Source of the DNA: Rhodophyticola porphyridii
GTDB lineage: Bacteria; Pseudomonadota; Alphaproteobacteria; Rhodobacterales; Rhodobacteraceae
Direction: 5' to 3'
DNA: 64,000 nucleotides
NCBI RefSeq assembly: GCF_003688285.1
Contig: NZ_RCNT01000004.1
Coordinates: 124,001 to 188,000, forward strand
Numbering within the stretch: the first letter of the stretch is position 1; each line of letters starts with the position of its first letter. The notes beneath the pieces were generated by a model. The model did no database searches. It saw only the letters and a program-made list of their open reading frames with translations, and was not told the DNA's origin. The position numbers and the translations under genes are program-made. Shown piece after piece: positions 1 through 8,584 of this stretch.

Positions 1-696
1 GAAATTGGTCATCCCGATCGAGGCGGGCTGCAGACGGTTATCGGCGATGATGGAGGCGGAATAGACGTATTCGCCGAAGCCGTTCATGAACACCAGAAGC
101 GCCGAGATCAGCAGCCCGTTCCGCGCTAGCGGCAGCACGATCATGAAGAAGGCGCCGACGCGGGAGTTTCCGTCGACCAGCGCCGCCTCCTCCAGTTCGC
201 GCGGCACGGTCATGAAGGCGGCCCGGCACAGGATGACGAAAAACGGCATCGTCTTGGCAGAGAATGCCAGGATCGTGGCAAAGCGCGGGTATTCCAGAAG
301 GCCGACCGACGCGAAGCCCACGAAAATCGGCGTGACCATCAGCGACGGCGGCAGCACCTGCAACATCAGCACGGCGAAGAGGGCCGCATCGATCCAGCCG
401 TTGCGATAACGCGCCAGAACATAGGCGCAGCCCGATCCGATCAGCGCCGTGATCAGCGTGACGCCCGAGGCGATGACAAGGCTGTTGCCGATGTAGCGCG
501 GGATATTCGCCACCTCCCAGATGGTGGCGTAGTTGTCCCATTGCGGCGCACCGGGCAGGAATTCCGGCGGTACGGCGAAGATCGAGGATTGGGTCTTCAG
601 GCTGGTGACATACATCCAGTAAAGCGGAAAGAGGTACACCGCCGCCAGCGCCAGCGCCACGGCCAGCAGCACCCGGTTCGTCACCGCCCCGCTCAC
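1..696 (-). CDS. Sugar ABC transporter permease, MalG-type (partial, 3' end outside window)
   Basis: This is an inner-membrane permease subunit of a carbohydrate ABC importer. The start is a GTG at 696 whose last bases overlap the stop codon of the upstream permease (GTGA overlap), so the two are translationally coupled. The reading frame stays open to base 1, giving 232 codons. The N-terminus has a hydrophobic segment followed by YWMYVTSLKT, typical of MalG-family permeases. The stretch EEAALVDGNSRVGAFFMIVLPLA is the EAA loop that contacts the ATPase. No ATPase gene is visible in the window; it probably lies beyond the left edge. The context (GH31 enzymes, xylA, xylB) suggests a xylose-containing oligosaccharide as substrate, which is inference. 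Confidence 0.9.
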   Translation of the reverse strand, partial: MSGAVTNRVLLAVALALAAVYLFPLYWMYVTSLKTQSSIFAVPPEFLPGAPQWDNYATIWEVANIPRYIGNSLVIASGVTLITALIGSGCAYVLARYRNGWIDAALFAVLMLQVLPPSLMVTPIFVGFASVGLLEYPRFATILAFSAKTMPFFVILCRAAFMTVPRELEEAALVDGNSRVGAFFMIVLPLARNGLLISALLVFMNGFGEYVYSASIIADNRLQPASIGMTNF

Positions 697-1595
697 AGCT
701 GCGTCTCCGCCTTGGTGGAGCGGACATAGATCAGCGACACGAACAGCACCACGATGATCATCAGAACCGAAATCACCGCGCCGCGCCCGAAATCGAATTC
801 GCGGAAGGACAGCTGCCAGGACCAGTATTGCGCCACGGTGGAGGAGCCCGCCGGCCCCCCTTGCGTGATCGCGGCGAACAGATCGAATTGCTGCAGGGTG
901 AAGATGATGCCCAGGGCCAGAACGGCGCCGATGGTGGCGCGCATCATCGGCAGTGTGATGGTCCAGAACCGCTGAAACGCGTTGGCGCCGTCAAGCTCCG
1001 CCGCCTCGTAGAGATCCCCGGGGATCGCGGCGAGGCCCACTGCCAGCAGGATCATGTTGAAGGGCGTTCCGTACCAGATATTGGCAATTAGCACCGCATA
1101 GAGCGAGGTCTCCACATTCGAGCGCCAGAAAACCGGGTCCTCGATCAGCCCGAAGCTCTCCAGAAGATGGTTGATCACCCCGAAATCTCCCGACAAGAGC
1201 CAGTTCCAGAGAACACCCACGACCAGCCCGGGCATGACCCATGCCGCCAGAAACAGCCCGCGGATCCATGTCGCGCCGGTGAAGTTCTGGTGAAAGAAAA
1301 GCGCCAGCGCGAAGCCGAGCGTGAACTGCAGCGCGACCGAGCCAAGGGTGAAGACGATGGTCTGCCAAAGAACCCGGCCGGCCAGCGGATCGTCGAAGAT
1401 GGCACGATAATTGTCGAACCCCGCATTGGGGTGCCAGAGCGTCCCGAGGCTGAACACATCCACGGTCTGAAAGCTGATGATCACATTGTAGATCAGCGGC
1501 AGCCCCGCGAAGACCAGCAGATAGCTGAGCGCTATGATGACCAGCATCACATCGAAGCCGATCCCGTCGCGCAGGCTGCGCAGAATGCGTGTCAT
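693..1595 (-). CDS. Sugar ABC transporter permease, MalF-type
   Basis: A 300-residue integral membrane subunit of the same sugar importer. It has about six hydrophobic segments. The EAA loop reads YEAADLDGANAFQRFWTITLP-like near residue 200 (seen as YEAAELDGANAFQRFWTITL). A ribosome binding site GAGAGG lies about 8 bases before the ATG at 1595. The gene follows the binding-protein gene after a gap with a strong hairpin and overlaps the next permease by 4 bases. MalF/UgpA-family permeases pair with a MalG-type partner and an ATPase to move mono- or oligosaccharides. The specific sugar cannot be read from the permease itself. Confidence 0.93.
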   Translation of the reverse strand: MTRILRSLRDGIGFDVMLVIIALSYLLVFAGLPLIYNVIISFQTVDVFSLGTLWHPNAGFDNYRAIFDDPLAGRVLWQTIVFTLGSVALQFTLGFALALFFHQNFTGATWIRGLFLAAWVMPGLVVGVLWNWLLSGDFGVINHLLESFGLIEDPVFWRSNVETSLYAVLIANIWYGTPFNMILLAVGLAAIPGDLYEAAELDGANAFQRFWTITLPMMRATIGAVLALGIIFTLQQFDLFAAITQGGPAGSSTVAQYWSWQLSFREFDFGRGAVISVLMIIVVLFVSLIYVRSTKAETQL

Positions 1596-1620
1596 GGTCT
1601 ACCTCTCGGGGCAGGAACAA

Positions 1621-1654
1621 CCGGGGGCGGCACGGCTGACGCCGCCGCCCCCGG
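1621..1654 (-). promoter_or_regulatory. Intercistronic stem-loop between binding-protein and permease genes
   Basis: An 11-base perfect inverted repeat, CCGGGGGCGGC (1621-1631) and GCCGCCCCCGG (1644-1654), has a 12-base loop. It lies between the stop of the binding-protein gene and the start of the MalF-type permease. No T-run follows. Such hairpins commonly protect the 3' end of binding-protein mRNA, so that the binding protein is made in excess over the permeases. A partial terminator is the alternative. Confidence 0.65.
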
Positions 1655-1664
1655 TCTGGGGCGT

Positions 1665-2879
1665 CTAGTTGATGATCCCATCGATGCGCTCGGCCGCCTC
1701 GTCCAGCGCCTCCTGCGCCTCGGCCTGTCCGGTCAGGACCGATTGAAATGCAGTCTGGATTTCCTGACTGATGCGCGGCCAGTCGGGATGCGGACCCCGG
1801 TTGCGGGCATAGCTCAGCTGTTCGGTAAAGACCTGCGCGGCCGCGTCGATCCGCGCGTCGCCCGTGGGCGCCAGCGCAACCCCCGCGACCGAGGGAAGCC
1901 GCGTGAATTCGGGCCAGACCCGGTCCACCTGGCTCATGTAGTATTCCAGAAACGCGAAGGCCTCGTCCGGGTGGTCGGTATTGGCGAAGATCGCCAGGTT
2001 GAAATCGCCAAGCGCCGAGGCGCGCACGCCCCCCTCTTCGCGAACCGGCAAAAGCGTGACACCCCAGTCGAATGCCGCGTCCGAAGCCATGCGGCCAAGC
2101 TCCCACGGGCCGGAGATGACCATCGCCGCATTGCCGCCATTGAAGGTGCCGGTGGAATCCCATTGGCCGCGGGTCAGCGTATCGGGGCTGGCCAGCCCCT
2201 CATCGAGGAACGCTTTCCAAAGCGCCAGGGCATCGGCCACACCCTCGGCGTTGATATTGTCGAAACTGCCGCCGGCCATCTGGGCCCAGGGCAGAAACTG
2301 GAAGGTCCCCTCCTCGGACGCGCGGGCCGAAAAGGCGATGCCGTAGACATCGTTTTCCGGGTCGGTCAGGGCGCGCGCGGCCTCCAGCAGCTCATCCCAT
2401 GTCCGGGGCGGGCTGTCCGGGTCCAGCCCGGCGGCCGCAAAGAGATCGCGATTGTAGTACAGCGCGATGGTGTTCGAGGCGCGCGGTATTCCATAAATGC
2501 GCCCGTCCCATGTCAGGCTGGCGCGCGGCCCGTCGAACACGGCATCGATATCGATCACATCCGATGCCGCCACCTGATCGGTGATGTCCAGAAACGCCCC
2601 GCGCGAGGCAAAGGCCGCGTGATCGGGGTTGTCGATGGCGATAAGGTCTGGATTGGTGCCGGTCGCCACCGCGCGCAGCGTATCGGTCACCAGATCATCG
2701 AAGCGGATTTCCCGTATCTCGATGGTGACCCCGTTGTCGATCGCCGAAAACTCCTGCGCAAACACCGATTCCGGCGCGGTCGCACTTTCTGTCCAGAGCG
2801 TCAGGGTCACATCCTGCGCCGCCGCCCCGCCGGCGCCCGTCATCAGCGCCAGAACGGATGCATATACAAGTCTCGTCAT
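1665..2879 (-). CDS. Sugar ABC transporter substrate-binding protein
   Basis: A 404-residue periplasmic solute-binding protein of the MalE/UgpB family (extracellular solute-binding family 1). Residues 1 to about 21 form a Sec signal peptide ending in AAAQ. The mature part begins VTLTLWTES and contains typical features such as YGIPRASNTIALYYNRDLF and a C-terminal helical region. A strong ribosome binding site, AGGAGG, precedes the ATG at 2879. It captures the sugar for the two downstream permeases. The 70 bases between it and the GH31 gene hold no copy of the LacI-type operator, so it is probably read from the promoter upstream of the EthD-like gene. Confidence 0.93.
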   Translation of the reverse strand: MTRLVYASVLALMTGAGGAAAQDVTLTLWTESATAPESVFAQEFSAIDNGVTIEIREIRFDDLVTDTLRAVATGTNPDLIAIDNPDHAAFASRGAFLDITDQVAASDVIDIDAVFDGPRASLTWDGRIYGIPRASNTIALYYNRDLFAAAGLDPDSPPRTWDELLEAARALTDPENDVYGIAFSARASEEGTFQFLPWAQMAGGSFDNINAEGVADALALWKAFLDEGLASPDTLTRGQWDSTGTFNGGNAAMVISGPWELGRMASDAAFDWGVTLLPVREEGGVRASALGDFNLAIFANTDHPDEAFAFLEYYMSQVDRVWPEFTRLPSVAGVALAPTGDARIDAAAQVFTEQLSYARNRGPHPDWPRISQEIQTAFQSVLTGQAEAQEALDEAAERIDGIIN

Positions 2880-2949
2880 GAGAGTCCTCCTTGGTGTCGG
2901 GTGTCGTTCTGCCCCGGTCCACTTGCTGGCGGCCGCGGTCTTTTATAGC

Positions 2950-5031
2950 TCATGGCACGGTGCCTTCGAAAACCGGCAGCAGCGCCTCGGCCCTGTCTTT
3001 GCGGATAAACACCGGTATCCGACCCCAGGGGGCGTCGATATCGGCGGTGGTGCCTCCGGAATAGGCAATCCCGGTCCAGGCATGGACCCAATCCTCCCCC
3101 GCGGGCAGAGCCACCGGCCGGGCGGTGGCCCCGGCCTCCAGCACCGGCGCGACCAGGATATCGGGGCCCAGCATGTAGGCGTCGGCCCGGTCGAACAGGT
3201 CCCGCTGGTCTGGGTGGTGATAAAAAAGCGGCGCCATGACCGGATCGCCGGTCGCGGCATAGGTGGCGAAAACGGTCTCCAGATAGGGCCGCAGCCTTTC
3301 GCGCAGGCCCAGAAGCTCCACCAGAACCGTTTCCACCTCGGGCCCGAAGGACCAGACCTCGTTCGAGCCGCCGGTGTCGGTGAAGATGTTGAATGTATCC
3401 TGACCGTAGGTGACCGGCTCACCCGGCGCCGGCGGCGGTATGTCATCGGGCACGCGGAACCCGTGCAGGCGGCAGATCGGGGAGAAGACCCCGAATTCGA
3501 ACCAGCGCACCAGCAGATCGCGGAAGGCCGCCGATCCGCCATGGCCGTCGTAGAAGCCGCCGATATCGGTGGTCCACCAGCCCATTCCCGCCATGCCCGC
3601 ATGCAGCCCCGCAGGGATCTGCGCCCGGAACCATGCCCAGTCGGACCAGACATCGCCGGACCACAGGATAACGCCGTGGCGCTGCGATCCGGCCCATGCC
3701 GACCGGCAGAGCAAGACCCCGTCGGCCGCCCCGGCCTGTGTCAGACCCTCGCGATACCCGGCCTCATGCACCAGTGGATAGGCACAGAGCATTTCGGCCC
3801 CGTTGCCAAGCGCGGTACGGATGTTTTCGGGATGGGCTGGCCGCATCTCCGGCTCGCAGGCATCAAGCCAGAAATGCCGGATGCCCTTGTCGAGATAGTT
3901 CCGCCGCACGAGATCCCAGTGAAACGCCCGCGCGGCAGGGTTGAAGGCATCGTAATAGGTGAAGAAACCGGCGCCGAACGGGTCCTTGTCGGGGAACGGA
4001 ATGATCGCGGGAATGCCCCGCTCCGTGCCAAGCAGCAGCCCCTCCTCCGTCATCTGCCGGTAGTGGATCGACGAAGCGGAAACCGTGGGCCAGATCGACA
4101 CCATGAGCTCCACACCCATTTCGGCCAGTTCGGCGACCATGGCCTCGGGATCGGGCCAGTCCTTCGGGTCGAAGCGCCATTCGCCCTGACGGGTCCAGGC
4201 GAAGAAGTCGATGACGATGCAGGACAGCGGCAGCGCGCGGCGCTTGTATTCGCGCGCGACCGACAACAGTTCCTCCTGGTTCCGGTAGCGCAGTTTGCAT
4301 TGCCAGAACCCCAGCACCCAGTCGGGCACATCCGGGGAAAGCCCGGTGGCGCGGACGTAGCTGCGCAGGATTTCAGCGGGGCTGTCGCCCGCGGTGATCC
4401 AGTAATCAAGACCGCCCGTCGCCTCCGCCGTCCATCGGGTGACGTTGCGGGCGAATTCCGCACGCCCCGTGGCCGGGTTGTTCCACAAAAACCCGTACCC
4501 GCGGGAGGAGACCACGAAGGGAATGACCGCATGAGCGTTTTGCTGCAGCAGGGTCGTGGAGACACCCTTGAGGTCCATCGCCCCGTGCTGCGGCTGTCCC
4601 ATGCCCCAGAGGCTTTCGTCTTCATAGGCCAGGAACTGCGCCTCCAGCCGCCAGGATCCGCTGGCCAGCGCCTTGAAGCTGCGGGTGCGGGGGCCCGCGA
4701 AATGGCTACGCGTTTCGGCCAGAAGCTCCTCCCCGGTATCGGCGCGCAGGAACCGGATCACCGCCTCCCGCTTGATATCGGCGCCATAGCGTTCGGTCAG
4801 CGTGATCTCGGCGCGTATGCGCCCATGGGTAAGGCTGGCGCGATCCGTCCCGATCTCGACCTCCGCGCGTCCCTCCGGCGCGGGCAGCAGCGCATCGACA
4901 TGGGGCGCAACCAGATCCCGGCCCGGGCGCGCCCGCACCCGCACCGCATCCGGCCCCCACGGCGCGACCCGGATCATCTCGCCCATGAACCGGCATTCAA
5001 GACCACCGTCGACTTCCTGGAACACCGCCAT
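2950..5031 (-). CDS. GH31 glycoside hydrolase (alpha-xylosidase/alpha-glucosidase type), copy 1
   Basis: A 693-residue family 31 glycosidase. No signal peptide is visible, so it is probably cytoplasmic. The catalytic-nucleophile region reads HFWLDACEPE near the middle, and an acid/base-type WSGDV motif follows; WWTTDIGGF is also typical of GH31. The WLDxxEP form is common in alpha-xylosidase-like members, which fits the neighbouring xylA and xylB. The start at 5031 (MAVFQEVDG) was chosen because a longer reading frame runs through the SDR gene, whose stop at 5036 lies 4 bases upstream. It belongs to the leftward EthD-SDR-GH31-transporter operon. Whether xylose or glucose is released is not settled by sequence. 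A paralogue lies at 10154-12184. Confidence 0.92.
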   Translation of the reverse strand: MAVFQEVDGGLECRFMGEMIRVAPWGPDAVRVRARPGRDLVAPHVDALLPAPEGRAEVEIGTDRASLTHGRIRAEITLTERYGADIKREAVIRFLRADTGEELLAETRSHFAGPRTRSFKALASGSWRLEAQFLAYEDESLWGMGQPQHGAMDLKGVSTTLLQQNAHAVIPFVVSSRGYGFLWNNPATGRAEFARNVTRWTAEATGGLDYWITAGDSPAEILRSYVRATGLSPDVPDWVLGFWQCKLRYRNQEELLSVAREYKRRALPLSCIVIDFFAWTRQGEWRFDPKDWPDPEAMVAELAEMGVELMVSIWPTVSASSIHYRQMTEEGLLLGTERGIPAIIPFPDKDPFGAGFFTYYDAFNPAARAFHWDLVRRNYLDKGIRHFWLDACEPEMRPAHPENIRTALGNGAEMLCAYPLVHEAGYREGLTQAGAADGVLLCRSAWAGSQRHGVILWSGDVWSDWAWFRAQIPAGLHAGMAGMGWWTTDIGGFYDGHGGSAAFRDLLVRWFEFGVFSPICRLHGFRVPDDIPPPAPGEPVTYGQDTFNIFTDTGGSNEVWSFGPEVETVLVELLGLRERLRPYLETVFATYAATGDPVMAPLFYHHPDQRDLFDRADAYMLGPDILVAPVLEAGATARPVALPAGEDWVHAWTGIAYSGGTTADIDAPWGRIPVFIRKDRAEALLPVFEGTVP

Positions 5032-5035
5032 CAGA

Positions 5036-5791
5036 TCATCCGATCGCCAGATAGGCACCGTCAAGAATGACGGCGGTGCCGGACATGTAATCCGCCTCCT
5101 CCGAGGCGATGAACGCGGCCAGCGCCGCGACCTCCTCGGGCCGGGCGGCGCGCCCGGCGGGGATGCCTGCAAGAACCTCCTCGATCACGTCCTCGGGGAT
5201 GTCCCCGATCGCATCGGTGGCGATCAGACCCGGGGCGATGGCCACCGAACGGATATCGGGCGCGTGATCCAGCGCCAGCGACCGGGTCAGCGCCAGCACC
5301 GCGCCCTTGGTTGCCTGATAGGCGGAAAACCCCCGTTCGCCCACGAAGCTCTGCACGCTCGCGGTGTTGACGATAACGCCCCTGCCCCCCTGCCGCCGCA
5401 TCTGTTCCACGGCGACCTTGGCACCCATCCAGTAGCCGCGGATGCCGATACCGGTGATCCGGTCGAACTCGTCCAGCGTCTGCTCGTGGATCGGCTTGAA
5501 AACCGCCGAAAAGGCGTTGTTGTGCCAGATATCGATGCGCCCGAACCGCTCCACGGTGCCGGCCGCCAGGTCTCTCACCTGATCCGGGTCGGCCATGTCG
5601 GTCCGGTGAAAGACGCCGCCAAGGGTTTCGGCCAGATCGGCGCCCGCGGGGTCGATATCGGCGATCATCACCTGCGCGCCTTCGGCGGCGAAGCGTTCCG
5701 CGCAGGCACGCCCGATCCCTTTTGCACCACCGGTGATCACATAGACCCGGTCCCGGTGGCGGTCGGCGACGGGAAACATGCGCGCGGTCAT
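5036..5791 (-). CDS. SDR-family oxidoreductase
   Basis: A 251-residue classical short-chain dehydrogenase/reductase. The dinucleotide-binding motif is VITGGAKGIG near residues 17-26, the active-site Ser lies in NTASVQS, and the YxxxK motif is YQATK. A C-terminal stretch with GTAVILDGAYLA matches the family. Length is normal for classical SDRs. The ATG at 5791 overlaps the stop of the EthD-like gene by 4 bases (ATGA). In this locus it may oxidise a sugar such as xylose or a derived lactone precursor, but substrate is inference from context only. Confidence 0.9.
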   Translation of the reverse strand: MTARMFPVADRHRDRVYVITGGAKGIGRACAERFAAEGAQVMIADIDPAGADLAETLGGVFHRTDMADPDQVRDLAAGTVERFGRIDIWHNNAFSAVFKPIHEQTLDEFDRITGIGIRGYWMGAKVAVEQMRRQGGRGVIVNTASVQSFVGERGFSAYQATKGAVLALTRSLALDHAPDIRSVAIAPGLIATDAIGDIPEDVIEEVLAGIPAGRAARPEEVAALAAFIASEEADYMSGTAVILDGAYLAIG

Positions 5792-6117
5792 GGCGCGCCA
5801 CCGGGCAGGATGACATGCTCCTCGGTCACCAGAAACGCGATGCTGGCGGCGAAGGCGGCGGTGTCCTCTCCGGCGATGCGCCCGGCTTCGGAACTCAGCC
5901 CGGCCTCCATCGCGGCGCGGTCGTCGAACCAGATTTCGGCGGATCCATCGTAGGCGGCCGGGTCCATATCGCCGGGATCCCCGGCAATGTTGATCCGGTA
6001 TCCGCGCAGCCCCGGAATGGCGGCGGCCAACGGCGCGTGGCGGTCCAGCCAATAGTCGCGAAAGGCCTGCGTCGCCATCCCCGGCTTTTTGCGTACCAAC
6101 GCCACGAGCTTGACCAT
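5788..6117 (-). CDS. EthD-domain protein
   Basis: A 109-residue small protein of the EthD/dimeric alpha-beta barrel type: it begins MVKLVALVRKKPGM and contains FRDYWLDRHAPL, matching the family's FxxYWxxxHAP pattern. The start at 6117 is chosen because a ribosome binding site (GGAGGTGGGAG) lies just upstream; a longer reading would use an ATG at 6141 within the leader. It is the first gene of the leftward sugar operon and overlaps the SDR gene by 4 bases. EthD-like proteins often accompany dehydrogenases, but its biochemical role is unknown. Confidence 0.8.
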   Translation of the reverse strand: MVKLVALVRKKPGMATQAFRDYWLDRHAPLAAAIPGLRGYRINIAGDPGDMDPAAYDGSAEIWFDDRAAMEAGLSSEAGRIAGEDTAAFAASIAFLVTEEHVILPGGAP

Positions 6118-6160
6118 GTCGCTCCCACCTCCTGTCTGCAAGAAGACGATGATTCCGCGA

Positions 6161-6182
6161 ACCGGTCAATACAAACGTTTGG
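6161..6182. promoter_or_regulatory. LacI-type operator, copy 1
   Basis: The core ACAAACGTTTGG (6171-6182) is a near-perfect palindrome with the central CG typical of LacI-family operators. Twenty-one bases from 6161 are identical to the second copy at 10071. Read leftward, the palindrome is followed directly by TTGACC, a likely -35 box for the EthD-SDR-GH31-transporter operon. The site also lies upstream of the regulator's own promoter, so it can control both directions. Confidence 0.8.
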
Positions 6183-6185
6183 ATT

Positions 6186-6215
6186 TTGTTCCCTCGCCAG
6201 CGCGATCTGCATAAT
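6186..6215 (+). promoter_or_regulatory. Predicted promoter of the LacI-family regulator gene
   Basis: A -35 like TTGTTC (6186-6191) and a -10 like CATAAT (6210-6215) are separated by 18 bases. They lie just right of the LacI-type operator and about 30 bases before the regulator's ATG at 6247. The arrangement implies autoregulation. Confidence 0.5.
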
Positions 6216-6246
6216 GTACACAAGTTCGGAGCGCCAAGGAGGACCT

Positions 6247-7299
6247 ATGCAGAAACGGGTGGGCCTGAAAACGCTGGCATTGAAACTGGGTATGGATGTC
6301 TCCACCGTCTCGCGCGCGCTGCGCGACGACCCGCGGGTGAAGGAGGCAACACGCCGCGCGGTCCGCGAACTGGCGGATGAGCTGGATTATCGCCCGAACG
6401 CCGCTGCGCGTGCTTTACGCATGGGCAAATCCGGGCGGGTGGCCGTGCTGTTGTCGCCCCCGCAGCAGCGCTTCGCCAGCCCGATTTTCCTGGAGCTTCT
6501 ATCGACGCTGGATCAGCATCTGCGCGATGCCGGTCTGAGTCTGGCGGTTTTCGCCGCCCGCGAGCGGGCGGAGGAGGTCGATATCGTTCGCCAGATCGTG
6601 GACGAGCGGCTGGCCGACGCCATCATTCTGGGCCGGACCCGTAAGAAAGACCCGCGTGTGGCGCTGCTGCTGGAATCGGGCATGCCGTTCGTGACCTTCG
6701 GCCAGACTGACTGGCAGGAGCGTCATCCAATGGTCGAGATCGACTATGCCGAGGCTGGGCGGCTCGCGATCCGGGCGCTGCACGCCTCCGCCAGCGGCCC
6801 GATCGACGTTCTGGCGGCACCCGAGGGTCTGAACTTCGCCGACAACTATGTCGCCGGCGCATGTGCCGAAGCGGCCCGTCTCGGCCTGCCGGAGCCCACG
6901 CTGCACCGTATCGAGATGACGGAACAGGCCGGAGAGGATGTTGCCCGGAAGATCCTCGCCCCCCACCCGCAGCAGCCCGCCTTCGCCTGCATTCAGGATT
7001 CGCTGTCATTCGGCGTCTACCGGGTTGCCGCCGCCGCCGGGCTGATCGTGGGCCGTGACCTGACGGTTTTCGGCGGACAGAACTTCCCCGGCTCGGAACA
7101 TACCGCGCCGCCGCTTTCCACGTTTTCAACCGAAGACAGCCATGTCGCCGAGTTGCTGAGCAAGGTGATGCTGCGCCGTCTTGCAGTCGACGGCACGCCC
7201 GTGGACGGAACCTTCGAGCATCACGAGATCGCGCCGAAGCTGCTGCTGCGCCAGTCCCACCGGCTGATCGAACGGGCGCCGCTCACACGAACCGGTTGA
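6247..7299 (+). CDS. LacI-family transcriptional regulator of the xyloside locus
   Basis: A 350-residue repressor-type protein. Residues 1-60 form the LacI helix-turn-helix and hinge ([22 protein letters not shown], then [12 protein letters not shown]), followed by a periplasmic-binding-protein-like effector domain. An AAGGAGGACCT ribosome binding site precedes the ATG at 6247. The gene sits between two divergent sugar operons that each carry the same ACAAACGTTTG operator, so it is the obvious regulator of both. The inducer is probably xylose or a xylose-containing oligosaccharide (inference). Its last 17 bases overlap the 3' end of xylA on the other strand. Confidence 0.93.
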   Translation: MQKRVGLKTLALKLGMDVSTVSRALRDDPRVKEATRRAVRELADELDYRPNAAARALRMGKSGRVAVLLSPPQQRFASPIFLELLSTLDQHLRDAGLSLAVFAARERAEEVDIVRQIVDERLADAIILGRTRKKDPRVALLLESGMPFVTFGQTDWQERHPMVEIDYAEAGRLAIRALHASASGPIDVLAAPEGLNFADNYVAGACAEAARLGLPEPTLHRIEMTEQAGEDVARKILAPHPQQPAFACIQDSLSFGVYRVAAAAGLIVGRDLTVFGGQNFPGSEHTAPPLSTFSTEDSHVAELLSKVMLRRLAVDGTPVDGTFEHHEIAPKLLLRQSHRLIERAPLTRTG

Positions 7300-8584
7300 C
7301 CAGATTTTCCAGCCGCTCCTGACCGCCGGATACCGGTTCGGGGTTGATCTCCTCGGCGATGACGCGTTCGGCAATCGTGTCGAGATCGCTGCGCAGCATG
7401 GAGTGCGCCGCGGGCGTCTCCCAGCCGGCATAGCGTGCCGCACGCGCCGCCTCCAGCCCACCATCCTCCAGGATCGCCGCCGCCGCTTTCAGGCCCCGCG
7501 CGCAGATATCCATCGCCCCTGCATGGGCCAGGATCAGATCCGCCGGGTCGAGCGACTGGCGCCGCAGCTTGGCATCGAAATTCGTGCCCCCCGTCGTGAA
7601 CCCGCCTGCCCTGAGGATCTCGTAATAGGCCAGCGCAACCTCGGGCACTGCGTTCGGAAACTGGTCCGTGTCCCAGCCGGACTGATAATCGTTCCGGTTC
7701 ATGTCGATCGAGCCGAGGATGCCGAGCGATGCCGCCAGCGCCAGTTCATGCTCGAAACTGTGACCGGCAAGAATGGCATGGCCCTGCTCGATATTCACCC
7801 GCACCTCGCCCTCGAGTCCAAAATCCTTCAGGAAGCCGTAAACCGTCGCCACGTCGTAATCATACTGATGCTTGGTGGGCTCCTGCGGCTTCGGCTCGAT
7901 CAGGATGGTCCCGGCGAAGCCGATCTTGTGCTTGTAGTCCACCGCCATCTGAAGAAACCGCCCGGCCTGCTCCCGCTCGCGGCGCAGATTGGTGTTGAGC
8001 AATGTCTCATAGCCCTCGCGTCCGCCCCAGAGGACATAGTTCTCGCCGCCAAGCTGATGCGTGGCATCCATGCAGATCTTCACCGTGGCCGCCGCGAAGG
8101 CGAAGACATTCGGGTCGGGATTGGTGGCCGCACCGGCCATGTAGCGGCGGTGGGAAAACAGATTGGCCGTGCCCCAGAGCAGCTGCAGGCCCGTCTCTTC
8201 CATCCGGGCCTGAAGATAATCTGTCATCTCGCGCAATCGCGCGGTGTTCTGGGCGAAGCTGTCGCCTTCGGGTCGGATATCGGCATCGTGGAAGCAGAAA
8301 AACGGCGCGCCCAGCTTCTGAAACATCTCGAACGCCACATCAGCCTTGAGACGGGCATGTTCCATCGTGTCCCCGAACCAAGGCCGCTGGAACGTCTGCC
8401 CGCCGAACGGGTCGCTGCCGGGCCATGCGAAATTGTGCCAGTAGCAGATCGCGAAGCGCAGATGGTCCTCCATCCGTTTGCCCAGGATCCGCGCATCCGG
8501 GTCGTAGTGACGAAAGGCAAACTCGCTCTCGGTCTCGACACCCTCGAAGCGCAGCGTCGGAATCCCGTGGAAAAAATCGGTCAT
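7283..8584 (-). CDS. xylA: Xylose isomerase
   Basis: A 433-residue class II xylose isomerase, converting D-xylose to D-xylulose in the cytoplasm. Visible landmarks are FCFHDAD with the catalytic His near residue 100, [17 protein letters not shown] with metal ligands, and GWDTDQFP. Length matches class II enzymes. The canonical NIEANHATLAGH segment reads [12 protein letters not shown] here, keeping the metal-binding residues. The start ATG at 8584 overlaps the xylB stop by 4 bases; a longer upstream reading is the xylB antiframe. The operon xylB-xylA is read leftward from the operator at 10071. Confidence 0.97.
   Translation of the reverse strand: MTDFFHGIPTLRFEGVETESEFAFRHYDPDARILGKRMEDHLRFAICYWHNFAWPGSDPFGGQTFQRPWFGDTMEHARLKADVAFEMFQKLGAPFFCFHDADIRPEGDSFAQNTARLREMTDYLQARMEETGLQLLWGTANLFSHRRYMAGAATNPDPNVFAFAAATVKICMDATHQLGGENYVLWGGREGYETLLNTNLRREREQAGRFLQMAVDYKHKIGFAGTILIEPKPQEPTKHQYDYDVATVYGFLKDFGLEGEVRVNIEQGHAILAGHSFEHELALAASLGILGSIDMNRNDYQSGWDTDQFPNAVPEVALAYYEILRAGGFTTGGTNFDAKLRRQSLDPADLILAHAGAMDICARGLKAAAAILEDGGLEAARAARYAGWETPAAHSMLRSDLDTIAERVIAEEINPEPVSGGQERLENLVNRFV

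Noticed and set aside
1167-2948. 593-residue reading frame on the plus strand opposite the binding-protein and permease genes
   Set aside because: It is antisense to genes with clear family motifs and has the Arg/Gly/Asp-rich composition of high-GC antiframes, with no recognisable domain.
2629-5070. 813-residue plus-strand frame opposite the first GH31 gene
   Set aside because: The minus strand has all GH31 motifs; the plus-strand frame is low complexity and has no ribosome binding site.
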